DNA of 64,000 bases, taken from the NCBI GenBank assembly GCA_013289955.1, contig JABCYZ010000035.1:1-64000 (forward strand). Direction: 5' to 3'. The notes under the pieces are model-generated. The model saw nothing but the letters and a program-made list of their open reading frames with translations. It did not search any database and was not told the DNA's origin. How positions within the stretch are numbered: the first letter of the stretch is position 1; each line of letters begins with the position of its first letter. The position numbers and the translations under genes are program-made. The DNA is from Acidobacteriota bacterium. GTDB lineage: Bacteria; Acidobacteriota; Terriglobia; Acidiferrales; UBA7541. Positions 52,979 to 62,200 of the stretch are shown piece after piece.

Positions 52979-54571
52979 ATGAAAGTCATTGTTGCGGACA
53001 AGATTAGCGAGCGTGGTGTCGAGCTGTTGCGGCAGCAGCCGGGCTGGAACGTAGTTTTGACAACGAAGGATAATTTGAACGCGGAGATCGCGGATGCGGA
53101 CGCCTTGATTGTGAGGAGCGCGACGAAGGTGACGGCGGAATTGCTGGATAAAGCGCCGCGATTGCGAGCGGTGGGGCGCGCGGGCGTAGGTGTGGACAAC
53201 ATTGACCTCGATGCGGCTACCACCCGCGGGGTTTTGGTGATGAGCACGCCGGGAGGAAATGCCGTCAGCGTGGCGGAGCATACCTTTGCGCTGCTTCTGG
53301 CGCTGGCGCGGCAGGTGCCGCGGCTGGATAAGGCGATGCACGAGGGGAAGTGGGAGAAATCGTCAGCGGCGGGAACCGAGGTGCGGGGCAAAACCCTTGG
53401 ATTGATCGGGCTCGGGAGGATCGGGAGCGAAGTGGCGATTCGCGCGGACGCGTTTGACATGCGTGTGCTTGGGTATGACCCGTATATCAGCGAGGCGGCG
53501 GCGAAGGAAGTGCAAGTCGAGCTGGTACCGCTCGAAAAGCTGCTCGCGGAGAGCGATTTTATCTCCTTGCATACGGCACTAAGCCCGGCGACGCAGAATT
53601 TGATCAATAGGGCGACTTTGGCACAGATGAAGAAGGGCGCCCGGATTGTGAACGCGGCACGCGGGGAACTGATTGACGAGACTGCACTTGCGGATGCTTT
53701 GAAGAGCGGCCAGCTGGCCGGGGCGGCGCTGGACGTTTTTGTCCATGAGCCGCCGAAGGATTCGCCGCTGCTTGGTATGGCCAGCGTGATTGCGACGCCG
53801 CATGTGGCGGGGTCGACTGCCGAGGCGCAAGAAGAGGTGGGGACGCAAGTGGCCGTGCAGGTGAAGGATTATCTGGCGGAAGGTCTGATACGCAACGCCG
53901 TAAACCTGCCGGCGCTATCGGCGGACCAGTACCGGCGCGTGAGGCCGTATTTGGCGCTGGCCGAGCGGCTGGGGTCGCTCGTATCGCAGGCGGTGGCGGT
54001 AAGGCCGGCGCGGATCAGGATTCGCTATGCCGGCGAGGTGGCGGAGGTGGGAACGCACCTGTTGCGCAGCGCGGTGTTGGCGGGGATGCTCAATGCTGTG
54101 CTGGATGAAAAGGTGAACGTGGTGAACGCGCCTGCAGTGGCCGCGGCGCGGGGTCTGTCTGTCGAGGAAGAGACCCGGCGGCGAGAGCGAGGGTTCCCAA
54201 ACACATTGGAAGTAGCGGCTTTACCGGAAAAGACGGGTTCCGCCAAGGGATTCTCCGCAGAGGGCACCGTTTTACACGACGGTTCGCCACGCGTCCTGCA
54301 GATTGACGACATACCCCTTGAGGCGGAACTGGCGGGCACGATGCTGTATCTGCGAAACCGCGATGAGCCTGGCGTCATCGGGCAGGTGGGAGCGACACTG
54401 GGTAATATGGGAGTGAATATCGCAACGTTCGCCTTGGGGCGCCGGGATGAGAAGCGTGGAGCGGAGGCAGTGTCTCTGGTACGGCTCGACGGAGAGGTTT
54501 CCGATTCGATCCTTGGAGCGATTCGCGGAATTCCGGCGATCACCGTGGCCAGACTGCTGAATCTTGGGTGA
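52979..54571 (+). CDS. serA: D-3-phosphoglycerate dehydrogenase
   Basis: A 530-residue enzyme for the first step of serine synthesis (3-phosphoglycerate to 3-phosphohydroxypyruvate). The NAD-binding motif is GLIGLGRIGSEVA; the catalytic Arg is in VNAARGELIDE, a Glu in VHEPPKDSP and the His in IATPHVAGST. The long form is present: an intervening domain (about 315-440) and a C-terminal ACT domain (about 455-530, TMLYLRNRDEPGVIGQVGATLG) that usually senses serine. The last 120 codons have a degenerate second copy at 58675-58908. GAGG precedes the ATG. Confidence 0.97.
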   Translation: MKVIVADKISERGVELLRQQPGWNVVLTTKDNLNAEIADADALIVRSATKVTAELLDKAPRLRAVGRAGVGVDNIDLDAATTRGVLVMSTPGGNAVSVAEHTFALLLALARQVPRLDKAMHEGKWEKSSAAGTEVRGKTLGLIGLGRIGSEVAIRADAFDMRVLGYDPYISEAAAKEVQVELVPLEKLLAESDFISLHTALSPATQNLINRATLAQMKKGARIVNAARGELIDETALADALKSGQLAGAALDVFVHEPPKDSPLLGMASVIATPHVAGSTAEAQEEVGTQVAVQVKDYLAEGLIRNAVNLPALSADQYRRVRPYLALAERLGSLVSQAVAVRPARIRIRYAGEVAEVGTHLLRSAVLAGMLNAVLDEKVNVVNAPAVAAARGLSVEEETRRRERGFPNTLEVAALPEKTGSAKGFSAEGTVLHDGSPRVLQIDDIPLEAELAGTMLYLRNRDEPGVIGQVGATLGNMGVNIATFALGRRDEKRGAEAVSLVRLDGEVSDSILGAIRGIPAITVARLLNLG

Positions 54572-54950
54572 AGCCCTTTGCGGCGATCTGCCTCGATGTG
54601 AACTATCGTGTTGTTTGTGCCGACCACTTAGCTATAGCTGACATCGCTTGGCCGTAATTTGTTCGCAGCTTTTGCGGAACTATAAGCAATCCATGGGTCC
54701 GTGAAGTCGCGAATGCAATGGTCCGGATCCTCGGACCAGCAGAGAGAACTTGACTTAGTTTCTTTTATATCTTACAAATATATTCAGAGATTGTATTTAA
54801 TCGAGCGGTGGGCACGGTTGCCCAGGTTTCAAACCTTCTGAAGCTGCGATCATCGCAGCACTTCAGTGTACCGTGTGTTTTGAACACACGGCCTCCCTCG
54901 CGGTGCACAGTAAATCCAGATTAGAGGTGTGCATACTCGAAAGGGGCTTT
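54572..54950. other. Leader region of the first TonB-dependent receptor
   Basis: The 379-base region is AT-rich in its middle. It contains the promoter at 54750-54778 and two perfect hairpins near the gene: GCTGCGA-TCA-TCGCAGC at 54843-54859 and CCGTGTGTT-TTG-AACACACGG at 54871-54891. Neither has a T-run. GGTCCG/CGGACC at 54720-54737 lies closer to serA. No gene is visible. Confidence 0.55.
54750..54778 (+). promoter_or_regulatory. Candidate sigma70-type promoter of the first TonB-dependent receptor
   Basis: TTGACT at 54750-54755 and TACAAA at 54773-54778 are 17 bases apart. A start near 54785 would make a leader of about 165 bases that includes both perfect hairpins. Confidence 0.55.
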
Positions 54951-57900
54951 ATGGTTTTCCCGTTAGTGAAACGCAGTTGGATGGCTTTCCTGATTATTGG
55001 GCTTTTTGTGTTCAGCACCGGGGGCCTTTTGCATGCGCAAGATCCCACCGGAAGAATCATCGGAACGGCGAGCGACGCGCAGGGTGCCGGAATCCCGGGT
55101 GTGGTGGTCACCGCTACAAACGTCACCACGCAGGTCAGCAAACGAGCGGAAACAAACAAGGACGGCTTTTATCAGATTTTGGATCTACCGATTGGCTCCT
55201 ACAAGGTAACGATGGAGCATCAGGATTTTCGCGAGCTCGTCTTTGAAAATCAGGTTTTGCAGATCAATCAATCACTGCACATTGACGCCAAAATGGAATT
55301 GGGGGCGCGGTCTGAAATCGTAGAGGTAAAGGATCAAGTCAGCGTTGTGGAAACTGTGGATCCCACAATCGGCGGTTCGGTGACGGGCCGCACGCTTACG
55401 GACATGCCATTGAATGGCCGCAACACGCTGAACCTGGCGCTTCTCCAGCCCGGCGTTTCGAACTCGAATGATGGCGACACGGGTTCCGGCCAGGGGTACA
55501 ACATTGCTGGCGGTCGCTCGGACTCGGTAACCTATCTCCTGGATGGAGGTCTGAACAACGAAAACCTCGGCAACGGAGTGGTGTATAACCCCAATCCGGA
55601 CACTATCGCTGAATTTCGGATCCTCGAGAACAATTACACGGCGGAATATGGGCGCAACGGCGGCGGCATCATCACGGAAGTCGTGAAATCAGGCACCAAC
55701 GAATGGCACGGCAGTGCTTTCGACTACATCCGCAATGGCGATTTCAATGCCAACTCCTTTTTCAACAAGAACGATCCCAACAATCTGCTGCCACGCGATA
55801 CCTTGCGACGCAACCAGTACGGCGGTACCTTTGGCGGACCGATTACGATTCCGAAGGTCGTGAGCGGAAAGGACCGCTTCTTCTTTTTCGTGGGTTATCA
55901 GGGGCAGCGGCAGTCGGACAGCCAGTCTTCCACTGGGAATGCCGTACCGACCCCGGCTGAGCTAGGCGGAGATTTTTCGCATTCCTACCCGAACGGCTCG
56001 ACTATTACAAATGGCAACGGCACGGTCCTATATGCATGCAATAGCGCCACCGGATGTCCCGACCCAAATGTGGCTTGCTTCTTGACGGGTTTTTATCCGA
56101 ATGGGACCGGTTGCGCTACCGTTAACGGCGCTCAAGTACAAGGTCAGGCAAATACGTTTTTCCAACCGAACCCTGCCCTTGGCTTACAAGCGATGATAAA
56201 TCCAACCTCGATCAATTCCGTTTCCGCAAAGTACATTGCCGCGGGGCTGATCCCCACTTCGCCTACTGGAGTTCTCAACGTCCAGGCGCCCGCCACAAAC
56301 AACGACAATCAGCTGACGATGAAATTCGACTTCAACATGACGCAGAAAGACAAACTTTCCGTCACGCTGGGCGGAGATCTGAATCCCACGTTAGTACCGT
56401 TTAGCCCCTCGGGATCGAGCCTGCTGGGTTACGCATCCACCACTTCTGTGAAAAACTACTTCTCGAACTTTGCCTATACGCGCACTTTTTCTCCCAATGT
56501 GCTGAACGAATTCCGGGTTACCGTTCAGCGGCAGAACATTCTGCAATTCCAGCCTGCCGAAACGCTCCCGACGCACGCCGACCTGGGGCAAACCGGCATC
56601 ACGCCCGATTTGGAATCGGGGGCTGCCGCGCTCAGTTTTGCCGATCAGGGCACTTTCCTGGGCTCGAGCATCGATGGGCCGAGCACTCTGATCAACAACA
56701 CGTTTGCTTATACCGATGTTCTCTCCTGGACCCGCGGACGCCACACCTGGAAATTCGGCGGAAGCTTCACCGCGTATCAGTTCAATACCGCCTTTGATTT
56801 TATTGGCCCAGGGATATTTACCTTCGCGGGAGCCGGGGGCATTGGTTCCGGGAACGACTTTGCCGATTTCCTGTTCGGGATTCCCGAGAATTTCCAGCAG
56901 GGGCCGAACGCCCGCACCAATGCCCGGAGCAAGACGTACTCCGGATTCGCTCAGGACGAATGGCGCTTGAACAGAAGACTCGTGCTGACGCTCGGGGTGC
57001 GGTACGAGTATTCTACTCCGAAGCTGGATACGCACGGTGACACGTTTAACGTCATTCCCGGACACGCAGAGTCTACGGTCTTCCCCAACGCGCCGTCGGG
57101 GCTGGTCTTCCCGGGTGATGCCGATGCTCCGCGAGGCGTCAATTTTCCGGACAAGAACAACTGGGCGCCGCGCTTTGGTTTTGCCTGGGATCCGAAAGGC
57201 GATTCGAAGACGAGCATTCGCGGGGGCTTCGGGATGTTCTACGACATCCTGAAGGCCGAAGACAACTTCCAGGACAACGGCCAGCCGCCCTTCTTCTCCG
57301 CTGGTTTTGTCAACTTTTCACCCCTTGCGGCCAATCCGACGGGAGATGTTCCCTATCTGGCCAACCCCTACACCAGCACCGGCGCCGTAAATCCTTTTCC
57401 CTCAACGCCTCCCAATCACAATATAAATTTCTTCGACGCCGGGTTGACACCCTTTGGAAGCACATCCATTTTCCTGGACGACCCGCATCTGAAGACTCCC
57501 TACATTTACCAATACAGTCTAAGCGTCGAGCGGCAGATCGCGCTGAACACCTCTGTCGAATTCAGCTACCTCGGGAGCAGCTCTCACGGCCTAACTTCGC
57601 TGGTGGACATCAATCCGTTTATCCCTGGCACTACAAACCGCATCCTCAATCTCCTTCCCGGAAACAGTAGCTGCCCGGTAAGTGATGGAAACGATTCCTT
57701 TAATTGCACCTACAGCCAGTTGGCGGAGTTCCAGAACGTTGCGAACGCTTCCTATAACGGTTTTACCGCCAGCCTGACAAGGCAAGTGACCGATGCTCGA
57801 TTTATCGGAAGAACCTACTTCATTTTGGGCTATACCTTTGCTCATTCGATTGACGACGCTTCCGGCTTCCGGAACAACAGCTCCGCCGTTCCCACGTTTG

Positions 57901-58628
57901 ATCCTCAGTTGTATCGCGGATCATCGGACTTCGACGTGAAACACAGGATCACTTTCAGCGGCGGTTGGGACCTGCCCTTTGCAAACATGTGGGCATCCGG
58001 ACCGAAACGTCTGACCAGCGGGTGGAGTCTTTATCCAATCTTCTCCTGGCGGACAGGCTTCCCGCTGACCGTTTTTAGCGATGTCGACAGTTCGGGCGGC
58101 TTCACTAACCCGGGGGTCACAGGGGCGGGCGATCTGGTAGCGGCTCGCGCCAACCTGACGGGGCAGCCGCTTACGACGTTCAACCCGCGCGGGGTTCAGA
58201 CCTTGACCGGCGATCTCTCGGGAACAAATTCAGGTAACTATTACTTTAATCCCGCGGCGTTCACGACTGCGCAGGTCGGGTCTTTGTCGGACCCCTGTTC
58301 TGCGCCTTCGCCAACGTGCTTTCCTTCAACGGCCCAGGTCATAGCGAACCCGTCTTTGCTCACCTATGGAACAGCATCGCGTGGATTGCTGCGCGGCCCG
58401 GGAAGGACGAACCTCGACATGTCGCTCGTGAAGAACACGGCCATCACGGAAAAGCTCCATCTCGAAATCCGTGTGGACGCTTTTAACCTCTTCAACCACG
58501 CAGAATTCGCCGACCCGGTTACAAACATCGCCTCTCCTGAGTTTGGCCAAATCATAGCCACGGGGAGTCCCAGTACAAATCAGCCCTTGGCGCGAATACT
58601 GCAGCTCGCGGCTAAGTTCACCTTCTAA
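54951..58628 (+). CDS. TonB-dependent receptor with N-terminal carboxypeptidase-regulatory-like domain (Oar-type)
   Basis: A 1225-residue outer-membrane protein. Signal peptide at about 1-27 (FLIIGLFVFSTGGLLHAQ), then a beta-sandwich carboxypeptidase-regulatory-like domain to about residue 110 (GRIIGTASDAQGAGIPGVVVTATN), a plug domain (GGSVTGRTLTDMPLNGRNTLNLALLQPGV, DTIAEFRILENNYTAEYGRNGGGIITEVVKSGTN) and a large beta-barrel. The C-terminus LAAKFTF ends in Phe, as outer-membrane barrels do. The ligand is unknown; such proteins often take up oligosaccharides or peptides. The ATG at 54951 has AAAGGGG five bases upstream. Downstream, a GGGAGC-GAAA-GCTCCC hairpin at 58656-58671 may close the transcript. 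Confidence 0.94.
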   Translation: MVFPLVKRSWMAFLIIGLFVFSTGGLLHAQDPTGRIIGTASDAQGAGIPGVVVTATNVTTQVSKRAETNKDGFYQILDLPIGSYKVTMEHQDFRELVFENQVLQINQSLHIDAKMELGARSEIVEVKDQVSVVETVDPTIGGSVTGRTLTDMPLNGRNTLNLALLQPGVSNSNDGDTGSGQGYNIAGGRSDSVTYLLDGGLNNENLGNGVVYNPNPDTIAEFRILENNYTAEYGRNGGGIITEVVKSGTNEWHGSAFDYIRNGDFNANSFFNKNDPNNLLPRDTLRRNQYGGTFGGPITIPKVVSGKDRFFFFVGYQGQRQSDSQSSTGNAVPTPAELGGDFSHSYPNGSTITNGNGTVLYACNSATGCPDPNVACFLTGFYPNGTGCATVNGAQVQGQANTFFQPNPALGLQAMINPTSINSVSAKYIAAGLIPTSPTGVLNVQAPATNNDNQLTMKFDFNMTQKDKLSVTLGGDLNPTLVPFSPSGSSLLGYASTTSVKNYFSNFAYTRTFSPNVLNEFRVTVQRQNILQFQPAETLPTHADLGQTGITPDLESGAAALSFADQGTFLGSSIDGPSTLINNTFAYTDVLSWTRGRHTWKFGGSFTAYQFNTAFDFIGPGIFTFAGAGGIGSGNDFADFLFGIPENFQQGPNARTNARSKTYSGFAQDEWRLNRRLVLTLGVRYEYSTPKLDTHGDTFNVIPGHAESTVFPNAPSGLVFPGDADAPRGVNFPDKNNWAPRFGFAWDPKGDSKTSIRGGFGMFYDILKAEDNFQDNGQPPFFSAGFVNFSPLAANPTGDVPYLANPYTSTGAVNPFPSTPPNHNINFFDAGLTPFGSTSIFLDDPHLKTPYIYQYSLSVERQIALNTSVEFSYLGSSSHGLTSLVDINPFIPGTTNRILNLLPGNSSCPVSDGNDSFNCTYSQLAEFQNVANASYNGFTASLTRQVTDARFIGRTYFILGYTFAHSIDDASGFRNNSSAVPTFDPQLYRGSSDFDVKHRITFSGGWDLPFANMWASGPKRLTSGWSLYPIFSWRTGFPLTVFSDVDSSGGFTNPGVTGAGDLVAARANLTGQPLTTFNPRGVQTLTGDLSGTNSGNYYFNPAAFTTAQVGSLSDPCSAPSPTCFPSTAQVIANPSLLTYGTASRGLLRGPGRTNLDMSLVKNTAITEKLHLEIRVDAFNLFNHAEFADPVTNIASPEFGQIIATGSPSTNQPLARILQLAAKFTF

Positions 58629-58674
58629 CGCGGCCTTACCGCAGGGAAAATAGGCGGGAGCGAAAGCTCCCTAA

Positions 58675-58908
58675 CACGTTGTGGCATTACCGAAAAGGGC
58701 CGGCCGTGCCAAGGCTTCTCCGCCGAGGCACGGCTTTTGCTTTGCGCAACGGTTCGCTCGATACACGGCTGGCCAGGGGCTATCCATCTTTTCGGGGGCC
58801 GAGACGAGCCCCGACTTCTCGACGGAGAGGTGTCTGGCTCAATCCTGGGAGCGATACGAGGGATTCCGCCGATCGCAATGGCCAGGCTTCTAACATTGGG
58901 ACGGAATC
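58675..58908 (+). pseudogene. Decayed remnant of the serA 3' end (ACT domain)
   Basis: Translated, 58816-58902 reads LLDGEVSGSILGAIRGIPPIAMARLLTLG, which matches the end of serA, VRLDGEVSDSILGAIRGIPAITVARLLNLG, with the DNA about three-quarters identical by eye over 84 bases. A short stretch just before it (GGRDEPR against GRRDEKR) and the start of the remnant (TTACCGAAAAGG...CCAAGGCTTCTCC against TTACCGGAAAAGACGG...CCAAGGGATTCTCC in serA near 54221) match too. About 130 bases of the serA counterpart are missing between these parts, and the frame is broken. It has no start and is not expected to be translated. Confidence 0.85.
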
Positions 58909-59036
58909 ATCTCTTTCGCGTACGGCGCACCTCCTTTCTGATTTGAACGCCAACGGACTTGGTTTGATGTTTTGTTTTTCAAAAATCTAAGATTCCCGTA
59001 AATCAAAAACCGAAAGCCAAATCCAAAGAACTCTTC

Positions 59037-59066
59037 TTGACATCGACAGGCCACTTGGCCTACAAG
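59037..59066 (+). promoter_or_regulatory. Candidate sigma70-type promoter of the second TonB-dependent receptor
   Basis: TTGACA at 59037-59042 is a perfect -35 box; TACAAG at 59061-59066 follows after 18 bases. Its -10 resembles that of the first receptor (TACAAA). Confidence 0.55.
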
Positions 59067-59226
59067 CTACGTCAACAGTCGCTTGCGTGGTGGGGAAAAG
59101 TGCCCGAAGCCGAATTTTTTCTCCAGGTTGAGACCCTGCAAAGTGCCGCATTGTTTTCTGTCGGGTTGGTGCCGCCCAACAGCGTGTATTTCAATTTCAG
59201 ACAGCTGTGCGCGAAAGGGGCGATCT

Positions 59227-62200
59227 ATGAAGTGGTCTTCCAAAAGTTTCATGCTTCTCGTTTGGTTAATTACATGCTCCGTTATGGCTGGCGCCGCTCG
59301 GGCACAAAACGTCGGTAGCTTGCAGGGGACGGTGACCGATGCGACGGGAGCCGCTATTGCCGGGGCGAAGGTGACGGCAACGGATGTCGGCAGCGGTGTG
59401 GTGCACTCAGAAGAATCGGACAAAACAGGTGAATTCGATTTTCCTCAATTGCCGCCCGGGGCATATAAAATTCAGGTTATCAAAGATGGCTTCAGGACTT
59501 TTGTGGCTGAGAGAGTAACCGTTCTCGTGGCCAGCCCGACGCGCTTCGACGTCAAACTCGAATTGGGAGCGATGTCGCAGAAGGTAGTCGTCGAAGGAGC
59601 CTCGGCGCCGGCGCTAAATACCGAGGACGCCACCGTAGGAAATGTGATTGGTGAGCAGGAAGTGAAAAGCCTGCCCTTCCTGGCGCGCAACGTAGTCAAC
59701 TTGCTGACCATGCAGCCAGGCGTGATTTTTACGGGGATGACGGACACGGACCAGCTTTCGATGGGCTCTATTCAGACTCTCGACCCTCGAGAAGGTTCCG
59801 TGAACGGCATGCGCGGGAACCAGACCAGTGTGACGCTGGACGGAGTAGATTCGAACGACTGGCAGAATCAGTCGGCGTTTACAAGCGCGCTGCCTGTGAC
59901 CCTCGACTCCGTCCAAGAGTTCCGCGTCACAACGACCAACGCCAACGCCACGAGCGGCCTGGTTGGCGGGGCCGAAGTTCAATTGGTAACCAAGAGCGGC
60001 ACAAACGATTTCCACGGAAACGCGCGATGGTATTACCGCACGACGGGGACTTCCGCCAATTCGTTCTTCGACAATCAGAGTGATATTGCGCGGCCGAAAC
60101 TCCAGCGCAACATTGGAGGCGGTTCGCTTGGCGGTCCGATCAAGAAGGATCGCGCCTATTTCTTTCTGGACAATGAGGAACGACGGGATGCAACGGCGGC
60201 CACTGAGATCAGGACGGTGCCGTCAAACTCCTTGCGAGACGGCATATTGCTCTACCAGTGCACAGCGGGTTCCACGTGCCCCGGGGGTTCAATCCAGGGC
60301 CTGACAGCTGCTCATCAGTTTCCCGCGGGTTATACCGGCCTAGGACCATCGGACCTCCAATCCCTGGATCCAGCAGGGTTGGGGATTAATCAGGCAATGA
60401 TTAAATACATGTCGCTATTTCCACAAGGCAATGACCCATTCGTCGGGTTCGACGCGCCGGGGGATGGCACCGTTCTGAACTTTGAAGGGTTTCGCTTCAA
60501 TGCACCTGAACTCACCTACAACAACACCTATATCGCACGCCTGGACTACAACATCACACAGGACGGCAAGCATTCCATTTTCTGGCGCGGCAATTTGGAG
60601 GGGTTGAATACGGACATCACCGGCGCGCAATTCCCGGGAGAGCCCGCGGCTTCGCAGCTCTTGAACAATAGCCGCGGCTATGCCGTTCAGTACCAGGGTC
60701 AGTTGAGTCCACATCTGATCAACACGGCGCGCTTTGGCTATACAAGGCAGGGAGTGGCGCAATCCGGGACGACCGGGCCATCGTTTGACGTGCGTTCCTT
60801 CGACGATATCCAAAACTACACAGCGCGGCCGGTTGACCGCGTTGTGCCGGTTTACGAGGTGAATGACGACTTAAGTTACATCAAGGGCAAGCACACTATC
60901 CAGTTCGGCGGCGTTGCCCGATTCATAACCAATCACCGCATCGATGAAGGGAATTCCTTCCCCGCATACTCTGCAAATAATGGGTTTTGCGTTTCGCTTT
61001 GCAACGATGTTGCCGATGAAGTGAACGCCGCCGGCAGCGGCTTTCCGGGATCAACGAACCCCACAGCGATCACGCGGTCCTTCATGATGCTGACCGGCTC
61101 GATTACACAGGTCAATGCAACGGTACTCGGCGACCCGAGTACGGGTGCCGTTGAGCCTTTGGGAACACCTGACAAAAGGGATTTTGCGGAACGCTCCTAC
61201 GAGGGTTACGTCCAGGATAGTTGGCATTTGCGGCCAAATCTGACTCTCACCGCCGGCTTGCGATACAGCTACGAAACACCCGTTTGGGAAACCAATGGGT
61301 TCGAGGTCCGGCCGACCGTTGACATCATGCAGTGGTTTCACCAGCGCGAAATAAACATGAATGAGGGAATTCCCTCCAGCGCTTCACCCCTCCTGAGCTG
61401 GGCTCCGGCGGGCAAAGCCAATCACGGCGCCAACTCCTGGTATGACCCCTACTACAAGGACATCGGCCCGAGACTATCTCTCGCCTATGCCCCTGCATTT
61501 ACCACTGGTCTCTTGGGATCCCTATTTGGCGGTCCGGGAAAGACTTCTATCCGCATGGGGGGCGGGATCTATTACGATAACATCGGCCAGGTTATCGCTC
61601 TTGACAGCGATTCTCAGGGCTCGCCTGGTACTTCCACCGCCCTGATTAATAATTCGACGCAATTTACGCTTGCGTCAGCCCCGCGCTTCTCAGGTTCTTG
61701 TTCCACTTCTGGTTGCACGGGCTTGCCAGCAGCCGGGCCCCCGTTCTTCGACCCTCCCACTTCCGCAACCTTTCCGTACACGCCACCGGCCACCGCTTCC
61801 TTCACAGGATTTGCGGTTGATCCTCATTTGCGCACTCCACAGTCCTTTCACTTCACGCTTTCCGTGCAACGCGAACTGTCGCACGGCGTAGTTCTGGACG
61901 TCGCCTATGTAGGCGTCCTTGGACGACGCTTGCTTGGTAAGACGGACTTCGGCGCTTACGAAGACATCCGCGATCCCAAGAGCGGCGTTGACCTTTGGTC
62001 AGCTTACAGGCAGCTTGTGAAAGCTGGAAACCTTACCCCCACGGGCGGACCCGTTATCGACCCGGGAAACTTCGGGCAGTTGTCAACGATTCAGTCCATA
62101 CCGTTCTTCACCAATATGCTTCCGAATATGGCGGCCTTTGTGGCCGGCTTCGATTGCGCTCCGACCGATACCGCCTGCAAATCTTCGACGCTGGCTTTGA

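Larger units (their letters stand above)
58629..59226. other. Region between the two receptor genes
   Basis: This 598-base region carries, in order, a GNRA-loop hairpin (58656-58671), the serA remnant (58675-58908), an AT-rich stretch near 58950-59020 and the promoter of the second receptor (59037-59066). About 160 bases of leader follow, ending in GCGAAAGGGGC, which also precedes the first receptor gene in similar form. Confidence 0.6.

Noticed and set aside
54720..54737. GGTCCG/CGGACC hairpin as a serA terminator
   Set aside because: It is short, has no T-run and lies about 150 bases after the serA stop, so I did not list it as a terminator.
58656..58671. GGGAGC-GAAA-GCTCCC hairpin as an intrinsic terminator of the first receptor
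   Set aside because: The stem is good but no T-run follows it, so it is only mentioned in the gene entry.
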